From the NCBI GenBank assembly GCA_051294375.1, contig CM119265.1:18064454-18128453 (forward strand): DNA of 64,000 bases. Direction: 5' to 3'. Source of the DNA: Paraspadella gotoi (Eukaryota > Chaetognatha). Below, piece after piece: positions 1-11,758 of this stretch; the stretch's first letter is position 1, and the number at the start of each line of letters is the position of its first letter. A program made the position numbers and the translations under genes. The notes below the pieces were generated by a model. The model did not search any database, was not told the origin of the DNA, and saw only the letters and a list, made by a program, of their open reading frames with translations.

Positions 1-104
1 TCGGCCGCGGCGCTGCCCGGCGCCAGCCGATCGTCCGGTCATTGACCCGGCAGTCGAGACTCTCGATAGACCGAGAACCAAGAGACGGGCATCACCCTCG
101 AGAA

Positions 105-236
<132 letters not shown>

Positions 237-673
237 CTCTTCAAGTGAATTAATGATCGGAGGACCTCGGGGATCTAAAATAACGTTTTTCTCTCTCAGA
301 GTTTTTAGAGAGAATGAGAGAGGAAGACGTATTGTCCGAGTGGAAATGGACAAGGGAAGATTTGAAAAAAAATTGTAAAACAAGAAAGGAAGGATTTATA
401 CTATAGTCTTTAAATAAAGTTGAATAAAGAATCTTTTCAAGTCGGAAAAGATGAATTCTTAGGGAAAGAGTAGGCCCGTTTCTCTTAACATTAAGTAAAT
501 TGAACAAGGAACGAGAAAACAGACTCGGCCTTTTAGTTTTAGATATCTCTGGCGTCATTGTCTTCAGCCTTGTCGGTGATCTTCATTATGGTTAGCGCGG
601 TTTTCGGTGGAAGTAAGGTGAAACCCTTTTCCGAGACAACTAATTCCTTCGCCTCATGAAGCGACCGAGACTT

Positions 674-676
<3 letters not shown>

Positions 677-707
<31 letters not shown>

Positions 708-864
708 TCTGTCTCTCTCATCTCTCTCTCTCTCTTTCTCTCAGTCCTTTCACCTCCGCCCCTTAATCGCGGTTGTTTCTTATTCCGTTCACAGTTGGAT
801 AAGGGATAACCCGATCCGACGTAAATACATCGCGATCTTCAAAGTCCATTTCTTTACTCTCTCT

Positions 865-938
<74 letters not shown>

Positions 939-945
939 CTCCTCT
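677..945. repeat. Two (CT)n tracts with a short spacer
   Basis: CT-rich runs at about 677-745 and 857-945 are separated by about 110 bp of mixed sequence. The tracts are interrupted by CAT, TT and CC steps. A GC-rich stretch with GGC/GGCGGT runs follows at 1005-1085. No splice-bounded coding exon is evident. Confidence 0.9.
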
Positions 946-1243
946 CTTTACGGTCGCGAGGTCTCGAACGCGAGACTTCAGGGAAGTGTGGCGAGGTATG
1001 ATGGCCCATGAGGGTGGCGGCCGAGCGGCGGCGGCCGGTAGCGGGCGGCGGCGGTAGCGGCGTCGGCAGCGGCGGGCGGCTTTTGGGCGGTTCGGAAACC
1101 ATATGGAGAATTAATGTTCTCTTTTTTTTCCTCTCGTTACACTTCGAAGGACTCCCAGAGTGGATGAGGAGGAGGAGGAAGAAGAAGAAGAGGAAGAGGA
1201 AGATGACGGAGACGAAGTGTAACGAGGGTTAGAATTAGGACCC

Positions 1244-1388
1244 AACGGAGGAAGCCAGGAGGAAAGAAGTGGAGGAAAAAGAAAAGGAAAAAAATAATTA
1301 TTGNNNNNNNNNNNNNNNNNNNNNNNNNGGAGGGAAGCCAGGGAAGGAAGAGAAGTGGAGGAAAAAGAAAAGGAAAAAATAATTATTG
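1244..1388. other. 25-N gap flanked by two copies of the same sequence
   Basis: Positions 1304-1328 are exactly 25 N. The roughly 58 bases before the gap and the 60 bases after it are near-identical: both run from an AGCCAGG-type start to a poly-purine stretch ending in AATAATTATTG. The flanks are probably the same genomic bases entered twice, so the true gap length may be zero or negative. Confidence 0.8.
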
Positions 1389-1985
1389 CAATCATTGTCA
1401 AATGGTCGGGGGGAAACTCGCGTGATTAAAAGAAAGCATCCATTGGTCGACTGCGAACCAATCGGATGGGAGCGATTGAAGTTGAAGCGTGGGCGGTTGA
1501 GGAGAGCGGGGTGAAGGGAGGAAGGGGTGGTTAGGCGGGGCACCGGCGAAAAGGATCTTTTAAGATGGAGCGGGAAGAGAATTCGATCGAGAGATAACGC
1601 GAAATAGAAAGTTGAGGGGAAAAAGAGAAACGAGAAGAGAGAACATAAAGAAATAAACTGAAAAGTAAAAATTGGTCTTCGAGAGCATAGGAAACAAACC
1701 GAAAATTACTCTAAAATGAGTTACTAAGGCGAGTTAAAGGTCATTTATATGTACTTCAATTACCAAGTTATGATAAAGTGTCTCGAGAGAAAATAAAGGC
1801 AAAAATAAAACACAAAATCTGTGAAATAAGCGGGAAAAAATGGCAGATAAAGCAAAACTTACAATGAGGGAGAAACCAGTGGAGAAGACAAAGAAGAGGA
1901 AAATGAGAGAAATAAAAGAGAGAGATTGAGACGAGAGATAAAACGGTTAAAGGAGGGAATAAATAGGAAAGACAGAGAGAGTAAG
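1389..1985. other. Purine-rich intergenic stretch, nothing recognised
   Basis: A/G-rich sequence on the plus strand with frequent GAGAGA and AAAAGA motifs and no convincing exon. I see no RNA gene or mobile-element terminus here. Confidence 0.5.
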
Positions 1986-1989
1986 AAAA

Positions 1990-1994
1990 ATAAA

Positions 1995-2026
<32 letters not shown>

Positions 2027-2030
2027 AATA

Positions 2031-2102
<72 letters not shown>

Positions 2103-2300
2103 AAAAGAACCAATAGGAAAAAGAAAAAAATATAAGCAAAGAAGAGAAAAAAAAATAAAAGAAAAAAATAGAAAAGAAAAGAACAAAAAAGAAAAGAACA
2201 AAAAAGAAAAGAAAAGAAAAGAACAAAAAAGAAAAGAAAAGAAAAGAAAAGAAAAAAAGAAAAACGAGAAAGAAAGGAAAAGGAAAAAGAGAGTAAGAAA
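1990..2300. repeat. (GAAA)n microsatellite plus (AAAAG)n polypurine tract
   Basis: GAAA tetranucleotides run from about 1996 to 2104 with an early GAAATAAA interruption. An (AAAAGAAAAG)-type pentanucleotide polypurine region follows, to about 2300. The long Phe/Leu/Ser reading frames on the minus strand here are repeat translations. Confidence 0.93.
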
Positions 2301-2634
2301 GCCCAAAAAAGAACAGTAAGACAAAAAGAAAAAAATAAGGAAAAATAAAACATCCAAAGAGACAATAAAGAAATGAAGAAAGTTCAGAGAGAGAGAGAGA
2401 GAGAGTTTCTCCAATGAAACAATGTTTTTTGAAAATAGTATTTAAAAATTCTTAAAAAACAAACAGTAATCTCCAAAAACTATATAATTCGCACAATTTG
2501 TTTTAGCTCTTGGCCTGCTTTTGACAATACACTTTTTCTTTCGAAGAACCGCATATACAATGTTAGTAACCTGAAAATTTATAAATTCATTAATATCAGG
2601 GCATTCAGAAAACAACGAATCACCATGGTTTTTA

Positions 2635-2735
2635 GTCGGTTCCGCTTATCAGCAGATCCCGACTCTTTAATCCACTTTTGGTCGGTCCGTCGTTCGCCCC
2701 CTCAATCTTGTCGGTCATTGACTAAACATGTCAGA
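2635..2735 (-). repeat. Dispersed repeat, copy A (left palindrome arm)
   Basis: Reverse complement of the segment at 9001-9105, which is also recognisably related to 60415-60510. Shared landmarks read on the minus strand are ACCGACAAGATT, GGACCGACAAAGTG and GATCTGCT. See the dispersed-repeat finding. Confidence 0.75.
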
Positions 2736-3669
2736 CACATCAATTATGATAAATTATGAAAAAAAAAATGTCCCGTCCGTCCGTCCGCTCCGTCCCCACC
2801 TTAGAAAAAAAGTTCAATTATTCGTGATTGGATGGTTGGATTGGAATAAATTTTTTTGTTATGGGTAGGAAAGTGTGTGAGGAAGCTGGCATATATAGTT
2901 TCGATGGAATCGTTGCGAGCGATGTTAAAAAAATGATGCGAGTTGAAAAGAAAATATTAGTTTAAAAAAATTATTTTGTTTGTACATTTCTCTCGACATT
3001 TACAAGTATTTTGCGACATTTATTTTAACAATTGGGATATAAACCTTGTAGCAATTGTAGAGGCAGTTGTTTGTTGTTGTTTTTTAAATTTTATTCAGAA
3101 CTCTTGTTTGTTTGTCTTTCTGTCATGTTTTGACTGTTTAGTCAGTTAAAAGGAAAGAAAAAACAGTAATTCGAAAATAGTGAAGAAAACAAAGAAATTA
3201 AAAAAATTGGAAAAATTAAGGAACATTACGACCGGAATTTTGCGTCCATCCCACCTTTTCAAATTACTCTTTCGACAATGTATTTTTTAAAAAAATATTA
3301 AACCTACGAGGATTTAGAGTGTATCCTACCCCGAAGGGAGAGATGATCATTTTTCCCCTGCTTCTTCCAGTTTTTTTCTTTTTTTTTTTTAAGTAATTTC
3401 ATGATTTATACTTATCTTCCATTCTTCGTTGCATCAGAAAGACAGGAAGACAAATGAATAATGCCGCCGTCGTTTGTACAGGACAAAACTTTTTTTTTTT
3501 GCTTTTTTTTTCATTTTATCATATTATTATTTTCTTGTTCTTCTTTGACGCTACATCGGCGACTTCCAAGAGAAATCTTTAGGAGGGCAGCGAGAGGCGG
3601 TGGCTGGAGTAATGAATGAGATTACGAACCTGAATAAGAGTCAAAAAATGGACAAGATAACGATAACGA

Positions 3670-3671
<2 letters not shown>

Positions 3672-3710
<39 letters not shown>

Positions 3711-3715
3711 GTCTC

Positions 3716-3781
<66 letters not shown>

Positions 3782-3820
3782 TCTCTCTCTTTCTTATCTC
3801 TCTCTCTCACTAAATTTTGA
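3672..3820. repeat. (CT)n microsatellite inside the left arm
   Basis: Interrupted CT run. Its reverse-complement partner in the right arm is the (GA)n run at 7923-8063, with a different interruption pattern. Confidence 0.95.
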
Positions 3821-4299
3821 CTAACGTTTCCCGGGTTGTGCGTCATCCTCCCCATTCGCGTCAAATAAAGCGTTTTTATGCCGCCAATAAGGCGATAGAG
3901 CCGTAACCGCCGCAGCCGCCGCCGCTTCCGCTTCGGTGGTATTTAAGCGCGTCTATTTTGGCGTCACTATCTTCGCCGACTTCCGGTTCCCGAGAGGCGA
4001 AACGTAACTCAGGCGCCGGAAGCAGGCGCTGGCACGGCAGCGCGCCGTAGGTGGAGACTGGGAGGTGGACGGACTCTTAAGATGTTCGAGTTACCCTTTT
4101 CGTTTAGATGTTTATATATATATATTTTTTACCTTTTTTCATTCTTTTTCTTTTTCTACCAATTAACTTCTTTGCTTTTAAGATAACCACTTTGATATTA
4201 AATTCCCTGAGTCGCGTTTCTCAAAAACAAACCCTTTTTTTATTTCTTTCCCAATATTTTCATTGTTTCAGTCGTCTTTCGTTGTGCCTCGCTCTATGG

Positions 4300-4700
4300 C
4301 CTCCATCTTTCCTCCATCCCCTCCCAAATATTCCACCCCTCCCCTTCCCCCCTCGCCCCTCCTCTCCCCTCCTCCTCCTCTTCTCTCCCCCCTCCCCCCT
4401 CCGTCTTTTGATGTATCGAGACGAAAAATTTACGGTGAGATTCGTCATTTTTCACTTTTTCGTTTCCCTTTTTTTTTTTTTATTCTCTTCCGACGTTTCT
4501 GAGCGACGGAGATCCGGGGGAGGACCGGGGGAGAAAAGGAAAGGAAAGAGAGAAGGAGAGGAAATGGGGTTAGGACAGAGGAGGATGAAAAAAAAAAGAT
4601 AGGGAAGAAGGAAGAAAAAAATAGGGGAGAGGAAGGAAAGAGAGAGAGAGAGGAAAAAAAAAGGGATGAAGGAAGGAAGAGGAGGGAGGAAAGAAAAAGG
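4300..4700. other. Polypyrimidine then polypurine block in the left arm
   Basis: C/T-rich sequence at 4300-4410 is followed by G/A-rich sequence at 4500-4700. Reading frames here are composition artefacts. The mirror image lies at 5760-6170. Confidence 0.7.
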
Positions 4701-5153
4701 CAGTGAGTGAAGTGCGACCGATTTGTGATAGTCTCTAAGAAATCTCGCGATATCAGATTGGCGAAGAGTGGATGAGACTAATCCGTAGTTAGTGAACTAC
4801 AACTTTGGAATACACATTGGTGCATTTTTGCACTCTTGAAGAACAGGAAGTTAGACCTAACTTAGTAAATCAACCGGCAAATGATTTTGAAAAAAATCAA
4901 TGATAGATCGACTCGCTTCGAAAACAAAATTTTAAAGTGAGTTTGATGATTTTTTTTAAATTCAAAATAAAAGGAAAAAAAAGGGGTTCGAAAAGTCGTC
5001 GGCTGTATTTTCTAACGAGATAAGAAAAGACGTCTGGAGTTTAAATCCGCGCGAGAGCTGGATCATAAATCCAAGAGAATTCAATTTTGCTGCGAACCAC
5101 ATTTTTCTTTCTTTTTAAAATAAAAATCCGCCCTGGAATCTTCTCTACGACGG

Positions 5154-5157
<4 letters not shown>

Positions 5158-5198
<41 letters not shown>

Positions 5199-5214
5199 GT
5201 TCTCTCTCTTTCTG

Positions 5215-5247
<33 letters not shown>

Positions 5248-5272
5248 NNNNNNNNNNNNNNNNNNNNNNNNN

Positions 5273-5304
<32 letters not shown>
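5158..5304. repeat. Palindrome centre: (CT)n, 25-N gap, (GA)n
   Basis: (CT)n at 5158-5247 abuts 25 N (5248-5272), then (GA)n at 5273-5304. The sequence on either side is reverse-complementary outwards, for example ACCACATTTTTCTTTC to the left and its complement to the right. This is the axis of the inverted duplication. Confidence 0.92.
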
Positions 5305-5307
<3 letters not shown>

Positions 5308-6662
5308 CGTCGTAGAGAAGATTCCAGGCGGATTTTTATTTTAAAAAGAAAGAAAAATGTGGTTGCGCACAAATTGAATTCTCTTGGATTTATGAATCCA
5401 GCTTCGCGCGGGATTTAAACTCCAGACGTCTTTTCTTATCTCGTTAGAAAATACAGCGACGACTTTTCGACCCTTTTTTTCCTTTTTATTTTGAATTTAA
5501 AAAAAAAATCATCAAAACTCACTTGTAAAATTTTGTTTTCGAAGCGAGTCGATCTATCATTGATTTTTTCAAACATTTGCCGGTTGATTTACTAAGTTAG
5601 GTCTAACTTCCTGTTTCTTAAGAGTGCAAAAATGCACCAATGTGTATTCCAAAGTTGTAGTTCACTAACTACGGATTAGTCTCCACTCTTCGCCAAATCT
5701 GATATCAGCGAGATTTCTTAGAGACTATCACAAATCGGTCGCACTCACTCACTGCCTTTTCTTTCCTCCCTCCTCTTCCTTCCTTCATCCCTTTTTTTTT
5801 CCCTCTCCTCTCTCTCTTTCCTCCTCTCCCCTATTTTTTTTCTTCCTTCTTCCCTATCTTTTTTTTCATCCTCCTCTGTCCTACCCCCATTTCCTCTCCT
5901 TCTCCCTCTTTTTCCTCTCCTTTTCTCCCCCGGTCCTCCCCCCGGATCTCCGTCGCTCAGAAACGTCGGAAGAAGAGAATAAAAAAAAAAAAGGGAAACG
6001 AAAAAGTGAAAAAATGACGAATCTCACCCGTAAATTTTTCGTCTCGATACATCAAAGAAGCGGAGGGGGAGGGAGGGGAGAGAAGAGGAGGAGGAGGGGA
6101 GAGGAGGGCGAGGGGGGAAGGGGAGGGGTGGAATATTTGGGAGGGGATGGAGGAAAGATGGAGGCCATAGAGCGAGGCACACGAAAGACGACTGAAACAA
6201 TGAAAATATTGGGGAAAGAAAATAAAAAAAGGGGTTTGTTTGAGAAACGCGACTCAGTGGAATTTAATATCAAAGTGGTTATCTTAAAAGCAAAGAAGTT
6301 AATTGGTAGAAAAAGAAAAAGAAATGAAAAAAAGGTAAAAAAATATATATATATAAACATCTAAACGAAAAGGGTAACTCGAACATCTTAAGAGTCCGTC
6401 CACCTCCCCAGTCTCCACCTACGGCGCCGCTGCCGTGCCAGCGCCTGCTTCCGGCGCCTGAGTTACGTTTCGCCTCTCGGGAACCGGAAGTCGGCGAAGA
6501 TAGTGACGCCAAAATAGACGCGCTTAATACCACCGAAGCGGAAGCGGCGGCGGCTGCGGCGCGCCGTTACACGCTCATAAATCGCCTTATTGGCCGCATA
6601 AAAACGCTTTATTTGACCGCGAATGGGGAGGATGACGCCACCAACCGGAAACGTTAGTCAAA
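5273..6662. repeat. Right arm of the inverted duplication, inner part
   Basis: Reverse complement of about 3823-5247 with scattered small indels. It stops abruptly at 6662, where a unique GC-rich segment (6663-7434) replaces the expected (GA)n block. Confidence 0.88.
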
Positions 6663-7434
6663 ATTTGTTGAGAGGGAGACGCCGCCGCCTGTTGCCCCAC
6701 CACGACATCCTCTCCCTTATATAATTATTTCGCACATTATTTTGCCTACCCACGATACAATCCCGCTCCCAAGAACGGAGACGAAGAGAGATCGCGAAAG
6801 CGCAACGGCCGATGCTGCCGAGCGAGAGAAGACCGCAGCCTGAAAGACGTACGATCGCGTAGCCGCCCACAGCGAGACCTCCCCGTTTTTCTTGGACTCT
6901 ATTCTTTGATCTGCTTGAAGAGTGAGAGACGTCTTGTTTCACGCCGAGAAGCAGGGAAGAAGAAACGAACAGAAGCGAAGCAGAGAAGGAGGCGACGCCC
7001 CCCGGAGCCCGCCCTCCACCCGCCCCGCCATTCGCCGCTATAGCTGCCGACCGCAGTGTGCTTGGCTTTCCCGCCCAGGCAGTCTCATCTGGGCGCGCCG
7101 GCATCGCGCCTTCCCAGCCCACGATGCGCCGTCCTGACGATGCTTGCGTCGATTCCCCGAGGAGGAGATACCTCTGGTATTCGCAGCTCGGTAAGAAAGC
7201 GTATTTCTTGATTCCTTGGTGGGATTGGATGTTGACGCCACGCTGACGTGTCTGTCGAGCGCGCCCTTGATCAAGAGGAACTTGGTCGCAAAAGAAAACA
7301 GACAAACAGACGTCACAAAACGTGGTTAGTATGACGATACGATAAGTGGGAAAAGCAGGAAACAAAAAAGAAAGAAAAGGATATGACATCAGTGAAACAG
7401 ACTGAACCACACAGCACCCTTGCACTTTTTAAGT
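6663..7434. other. Unique GC-rich insert within the right arm
   Basis: These 772 bases have no partner in the left arm and are richer in GC than their surroundings (CGCCGCCGCC, CCCGCCC and GGCGCC runs). A minus-strand frame of about 255 codons (6658-7425) spans the segment, but I recognise no domain, and the plus strand is also partly open, as expected for GC-rich DNA. It ends at a 25-N gap (7435-7459). It may be a separate contig placed inside the duplicated structure. Coding status is unresolved. Confidence 0.6.
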
Positions 7435-7922
7435 NNNNNNNNNNNNNNNNNNNNNNNNNTACGACTGAAACAATGAAAATATTGGAAAGAAAATAAAAAA
7501 AAGGGTTTGTTTGAGAAACGCGACTCAGTGGAATTTAATATCAAAGTGTTATCTTAAAAGCAAAGAAGTTAATTGGAGAAAAAGAAAAAGAAATGAAAAA
7601 AGGTAAAAAAATATATATATAAAACATCTAAACGAAAGGGTAACTCGAACATCTTAAGAGTCCGTCCACCTCCCCAGTCTCCACCTACGGCGCCGCTGCC
7701 GTGCCAGCGCCTGCTTCCGCGCGCCTGAGTTACGTTTCGCCTCTCGGGAACCGGAAGTCGGCGAAGATAGTGACGCCAAAAATAGACGCGCTTATACCAC
7801 CGAAGCGGAAGCGGCGGCGCTGCGGCGGTTACGGCTCTATCGCCTTATTGGCGGCATAAAAACGCTTTATTTGACGCGAATGGGGAGGATGACGCACAAC
7901 CCGGGAAACGTTAGTCAAAATT

Positions 7923-7959
7923 TAGTGAGAGAGAGAGATGAAGAAGAGAGAGAGAGAGC

Positions 7960-7992
<33 letters not shown>

Positions 7993-7994
7993 GC

Positions 7995-8025
<31 letters not shown>

Positions 8026-8032
8026 GAGAGAG

Positions 8033-8063
<31 letters not shown>
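7923..8063. repeat. (GA)n microsatellite inside the right arm
   Basis: Interrupted GA run that mirrors the CT tract at 3672-3820. Confidence 0.93.
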
Positions 8064-8064
<1 letters not shown>

Positions 8065-9000
8065 AATATCGTTATCGTTATCTTGTCCATTTTTTGACTC
8101 TTATTCAGCGTTCGTATCTCATTCATTACTTCAGCAGTCCCCTCTCACTGCCCTCCTAAGATTTCTCTTGGAAGTCGCCGATGTAGCGTCAAAGAAGACA
8201 AGAAAATAATAAATGATAAAAGAAAAAAAAAGCAAAAAAAAAAAGTTTTGTCCTGTACAAACGACGGCGCATTATTCATTGTCTTCCTGTCTTTCTCGAT
8301 GCAACGAAGAATGGAAGATAAGTAATAAATCATGAAAATTACTTAAAAAAAAAAAAGAAAAAAACTGGGAAGAAGCAGGGGAAAAATGATCATCTCTCCC
8401 TTCGGGGTAGGATACACTCTAAATCCTCGTAGGTTTAATATTTTTTAAAAAAATACATTGTCGAAAGAGTAATTGAAAAGGTGGGATGGACGCAAAATTC
8501 CGGTCGTAATGTTTCTTAATTTTTCCAATTTTTTTAATTTCTTTGTTTTCTTCACTCTTGATTTCGAATTACTGTTTTTTCTTCCTTTTAACTGACTAAC
8601 AGTCAAAACGATTGACAGAAAGACAAACAAACAAGAGTTCTGAATAAAATTTAAAAAAAACAACAAACAACTGCCTCTACAATTGCTACAAGGTTTATAT
8701 CCCAATTGTTAAAATAAATGTCGCAAAATACTGTAAATGTCGAGAGAATGGTACAAACAAAAAATTTTTTTTAACTAATATTGTTTTTTCAACTCGCATC
8801 ATTTTTTTAACTCGCTCGCACGATTCCATCGAAACTATATATCCAGCTTCCTCACACACTTTCCTACCCATACAAAAAAATTTATTCCAATCCAACCATC
8901 CAATCACGAATAATTGAACTTTTTTTCTAAGGTGGGACGGACGGACGGACGGACGGACATTTTTTTTTTCATAATTTATCATAATTCGATGTTCTGACAT

Positions 9001-9110
9001 GATTTAAGTCAATGACCGACAAGATTGAGGGGGCGAACCGACGGACCGACAAAGTGGATTAAAGAGTCGGGATCTGCTGATAAGCGGAACCGACTAAAAA
9101 CCATGGTGAT
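9001..9110 (+). repeat. Dispersed repeat, copy B (right palindrome arm)
   Basis: Contains ACCGACAAGATT, GGACCGACAAAGTG and GATCTGCT in order, then GCGGAACCGACTAAAAA. The same ordered landmarks occur at 60415-60510, about 51 kb away and outside the palindrome, so this is a genuine dispersed family. Confidence 0.75.
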
Positions 9111-9651
9111 CGTTGTTTCTGAATGCCCTGATATTAATGAATTTATAAATTTTCAGGTTACTACATTGTATATGCGGTTCTTCGAAAGAAAAGTGTATTG
9201 TCAAAAGCGAGGCCAAGAGCTAAAACAAATTGTCGAATTATATAGTTTTTGGAGATTACTGTTTTGTTTTTTAAGAATTTTAAATACTATTTTCAAAAAA
9301 CATTGTTTCATTGGAGAAAATAAAATTTAAGATCGGTAACGATAAGAAATTTCGAATTAGGATTTTTGCCAAATTTAAGAAACGTACGACGTTGTATTCG
9401 AGATGCCTTCTGCTCAACTGGTCCACCGGAAACCATCTTTTCTCATTTTTTCCCCTTGAAAAACAAAGAAAATTACGAGACCAACGATGAAAGCGACTAA
9501 TCAAAGCGACTGACAGCGCTACCTGCGGGGACGATGACCGCGACGCGCGACGAAGACCGCGACGCCGCCCGGGAAATAACGTCAACGACCGCTAGAGGCG
9601 TTGCGCCGGGATAATCGAAGACGAGGTCGACGTTCGCCTCGATGAACAAAA

Positions 9652-10017
9652 ATGCTAAATGACACTTTGTCTTTGACTTTTAATCCCTCAGACTGCGGGG
9701 CTCAGATGGAGAGGTTGAGTCAACATTGTTTGACTGAGACGAGACGGGAAAGAACACCCTCTTTGTTCTTTGGGAGGAGGAGGAAGAAGCAGACGAGGCC
9801 GGAGCCCGACAATGCCGACGATCTCCTTCAGGACGATGGAGGAATTTGGTGTCTCGTTTTTCATCGTCAAAAGCGAAGGGACTACAGCGCCTCTCTTGAG
9901 GAGTCCTTCAAAGAAAAAAAAAAAGAACAAAAGGTCGAAAGCGAAAGAGCGATGCGAAGGGGGAAAAAGTTTTCCTGGATGCTTCAAAAAGAATTAGGGA
10001 CAAAATACGATGCCTAA
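9652..10017 (+). CDS. Possible 121-residue hypothetical ORF
   Basis: An ATG-initiated frame of 121 codons ending in TAA. The product would be charged, with an acidic patch (PDNADDLLQDD) in the middle and a Lys/Glu-rich C-terminus. I recognise no family. Another plus-strand frame is also partly open over 9770-9997, which weakens the case. There is no obvious splice signal, TATA box or neighbouring exon. It is listed because it is one of few frames in the left 39 kb not made of simple repeat. It may well be non-coding. Confidence 0.2.
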   Translation: MLNDTLSLTFNPSDCGAQMERLSQHCLTETRRERTPSLFFGRRRKKQTRPEPDNADDLLQDDGGIWCLVFHRQKRRDYSASLEESFKEKKKEQKVESERAMRRGKKFSWMLQKELGTKYDA

Positions 10018-10886
10018 TTGCCTATTTTTAAAAGCCTTTTTTTTTTGTAATTTAAGAATAGTAATATCCTAAATTGACATTCTTTAAAGGAAATTGTGAT
10101 GATCGCAAGAACCGATAGAAAACATAGTGAAGAGTGGAAGGTCAGTTCGGCTGATCAAGAAGTCATTAAAAATCTTAAATTTGGCTAAACGTTTAGATTC
10201 ATTTCCGAAAAAAAAAGATTAGGGATGACATCAACAAAAAAAGACACAAAAAAAAAGAAAAAATGGGGAAAAGGGGAAGACGGAGAGAGAGAGAGAGAAA
10301 TGTTAAGAGAGCCGTCAAACTAAGCCGAGGAGGAAGAAACCACAAAGACATCAATAAGCTTCTTGGAGTCTCTAGGCGACGGAAACGACAACGACGATAA
10401 TGACGACGATAATGACGACGATAACGACGACGAGGCAAGAATCATGTCAAAGAAGACGAAGTTAACGCCGGGTTAGAAAAAAAAAGTTTAATACGTATAA
10501 AAGAGGTAGCAATTATTAGATTAAATAAGGAAAAACAATGAAAACAATGTATAGCAAAAGGAAAATGTAAACAAAGCCGAAACAATGTAAAGCCTTGAAA
10601 ATGACAGAGATGCTCTGGCGGTTACGATGACGACAAAGACGATTAAAAGGACAATGAAAAGGAGACTTGATAGTCGAACACGACGACAAAGAATTTTTCA
10701 CAATTTGGCGACGTCAACTCCAAAAGCCAAAGTTGTAAAATTCCAAGTCTCAGTCGGGAAATGAGGAAGGATTGAGGGAGAGAGAGAGGATGAAGAAAAA
10801 TAGAGATGGAGACAAAGAAATAAGAAAGGGAGAAGTTGAAGGGGAAAAGGGAAGCAAATAAAGAGAGAAAAAAAAATAAAATGAAG

Positions 10887-10888
<2 letters not shown>
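10018..10888. other. Intergenic, with a short GACGATAAT tandem
   Basis: AT-rich and A/G-rich sequence. A small 9-bp tandem (GACGATAAT-like, three to four copies) lies at about 10390-10432. No gene recognised. Confidence 0.55.

Positions 10889-10980
<92 letters not shown>
10889..10980. repeat. (GAAA)n microsatellite
   Basis: About 92 bp of near-perfect GAAA tetranucleotide repeat, like those at 1996 and 41539. Confidence 0.96.
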
Positions 10981-11654
10981 GTGAAAAAAATAAATGAAAA
11001 AAAAGGGTCACAAAGTCTTTTTCTCTAATCCTAATTTCTCCTATTACCCTCCCCCCTCTCCTTGTCCCTTTTTCCACTCTCCCTCCCACATCTTTTAACT
11101 CCAGTCATGAGTGAAAAGAAGGCGTGAAGATTCGATTCACCGAATTCGACGAATCGAATTATCGCTCGACCCACGTGACCCGAATCACAACCAGACTTTC
11201 TCGTGGAGGATATCGCTTGGATAATGTCGAGCGGTAGAAAAGTCCAGCGTTCCCGGTCGGTAATCGGGGTAGGGCTAAGCAAACTTGATTACTAAATCAA
11301 AGTAAGACAACGACAACGATTTAATCATAATGATCACGAAAACGAGATAACGAAACGTCGGGTGAAGCGAAAGACCTCACAAAATGACGTCATGGCGTCG
11401 TGAAACAACCTTTAAATACTTAAAATTCACCACCAGTAAAAACGGCGGAAAAACTGAGGTAAACTGGAATAAACAAAATAACAAAGGAATCCGACGAAAA
11501 CGTCTTAGTCTAGTTTGCGTCTTCATTAAGAATTTCTGAAAGGAAACGAAACGTAACTTAAAAGCGAAATGATTTCGTGAGAGAGAGAGAGAGTGGTTTC
11601 GCGATGCGGTTATCGATTCCCTGGTTAACTTTGTCCTCGGGTCCAAATTAGAGG

Positions 11655-11758
<104 letters not shown>

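Larger units (their letters stand above)
2410..5247. repeat. Left arm of a large inverted duplication (palindrome)
   Basis: This arm reads as the reverse complement of 5273-6662 plus 7460-9318. Matching landmarks include TTTCTCCAATGAAACAATG at the outer end, a GTCC/CCGT tetranucleotide run near 2772, a (CT)n block at 3672-3820, and a (CT)n block running into the central gap. The arms differ mostly by 1-2 bp indels in homopolymers and dinucleotide runs. No intact gene is seen in either arm. Confidence 0.9.
7460..9318. repeat. Right arm of the inverted duplication, outer part
   Basis: Reverse complement of about 2410-4275. Its first 460 bases (7460-7922) are also a direct repeat of 6185-6662, so the segment 3823-4275 occurs three times in this window. 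The copies differ by short indels. The homology ends at TTTCATTGGAGAAA near 9318. Confidence 0.9.

Noticed and set aside
1768-2414. Phe/Leu/Ser-rich minus-strand ORFs of about 150-170 codons
   Set aside because: Produced by (GAAA)n and polypurine DNA and open in several frames at once, so they are not coding.
6014-6364. Plus-strand ORF of 116 codons in the right palindrome arm
   Set aside because: Composed of polypurine sequence. The mirrored sequence at 4108-4602 is open in unrelated frames.
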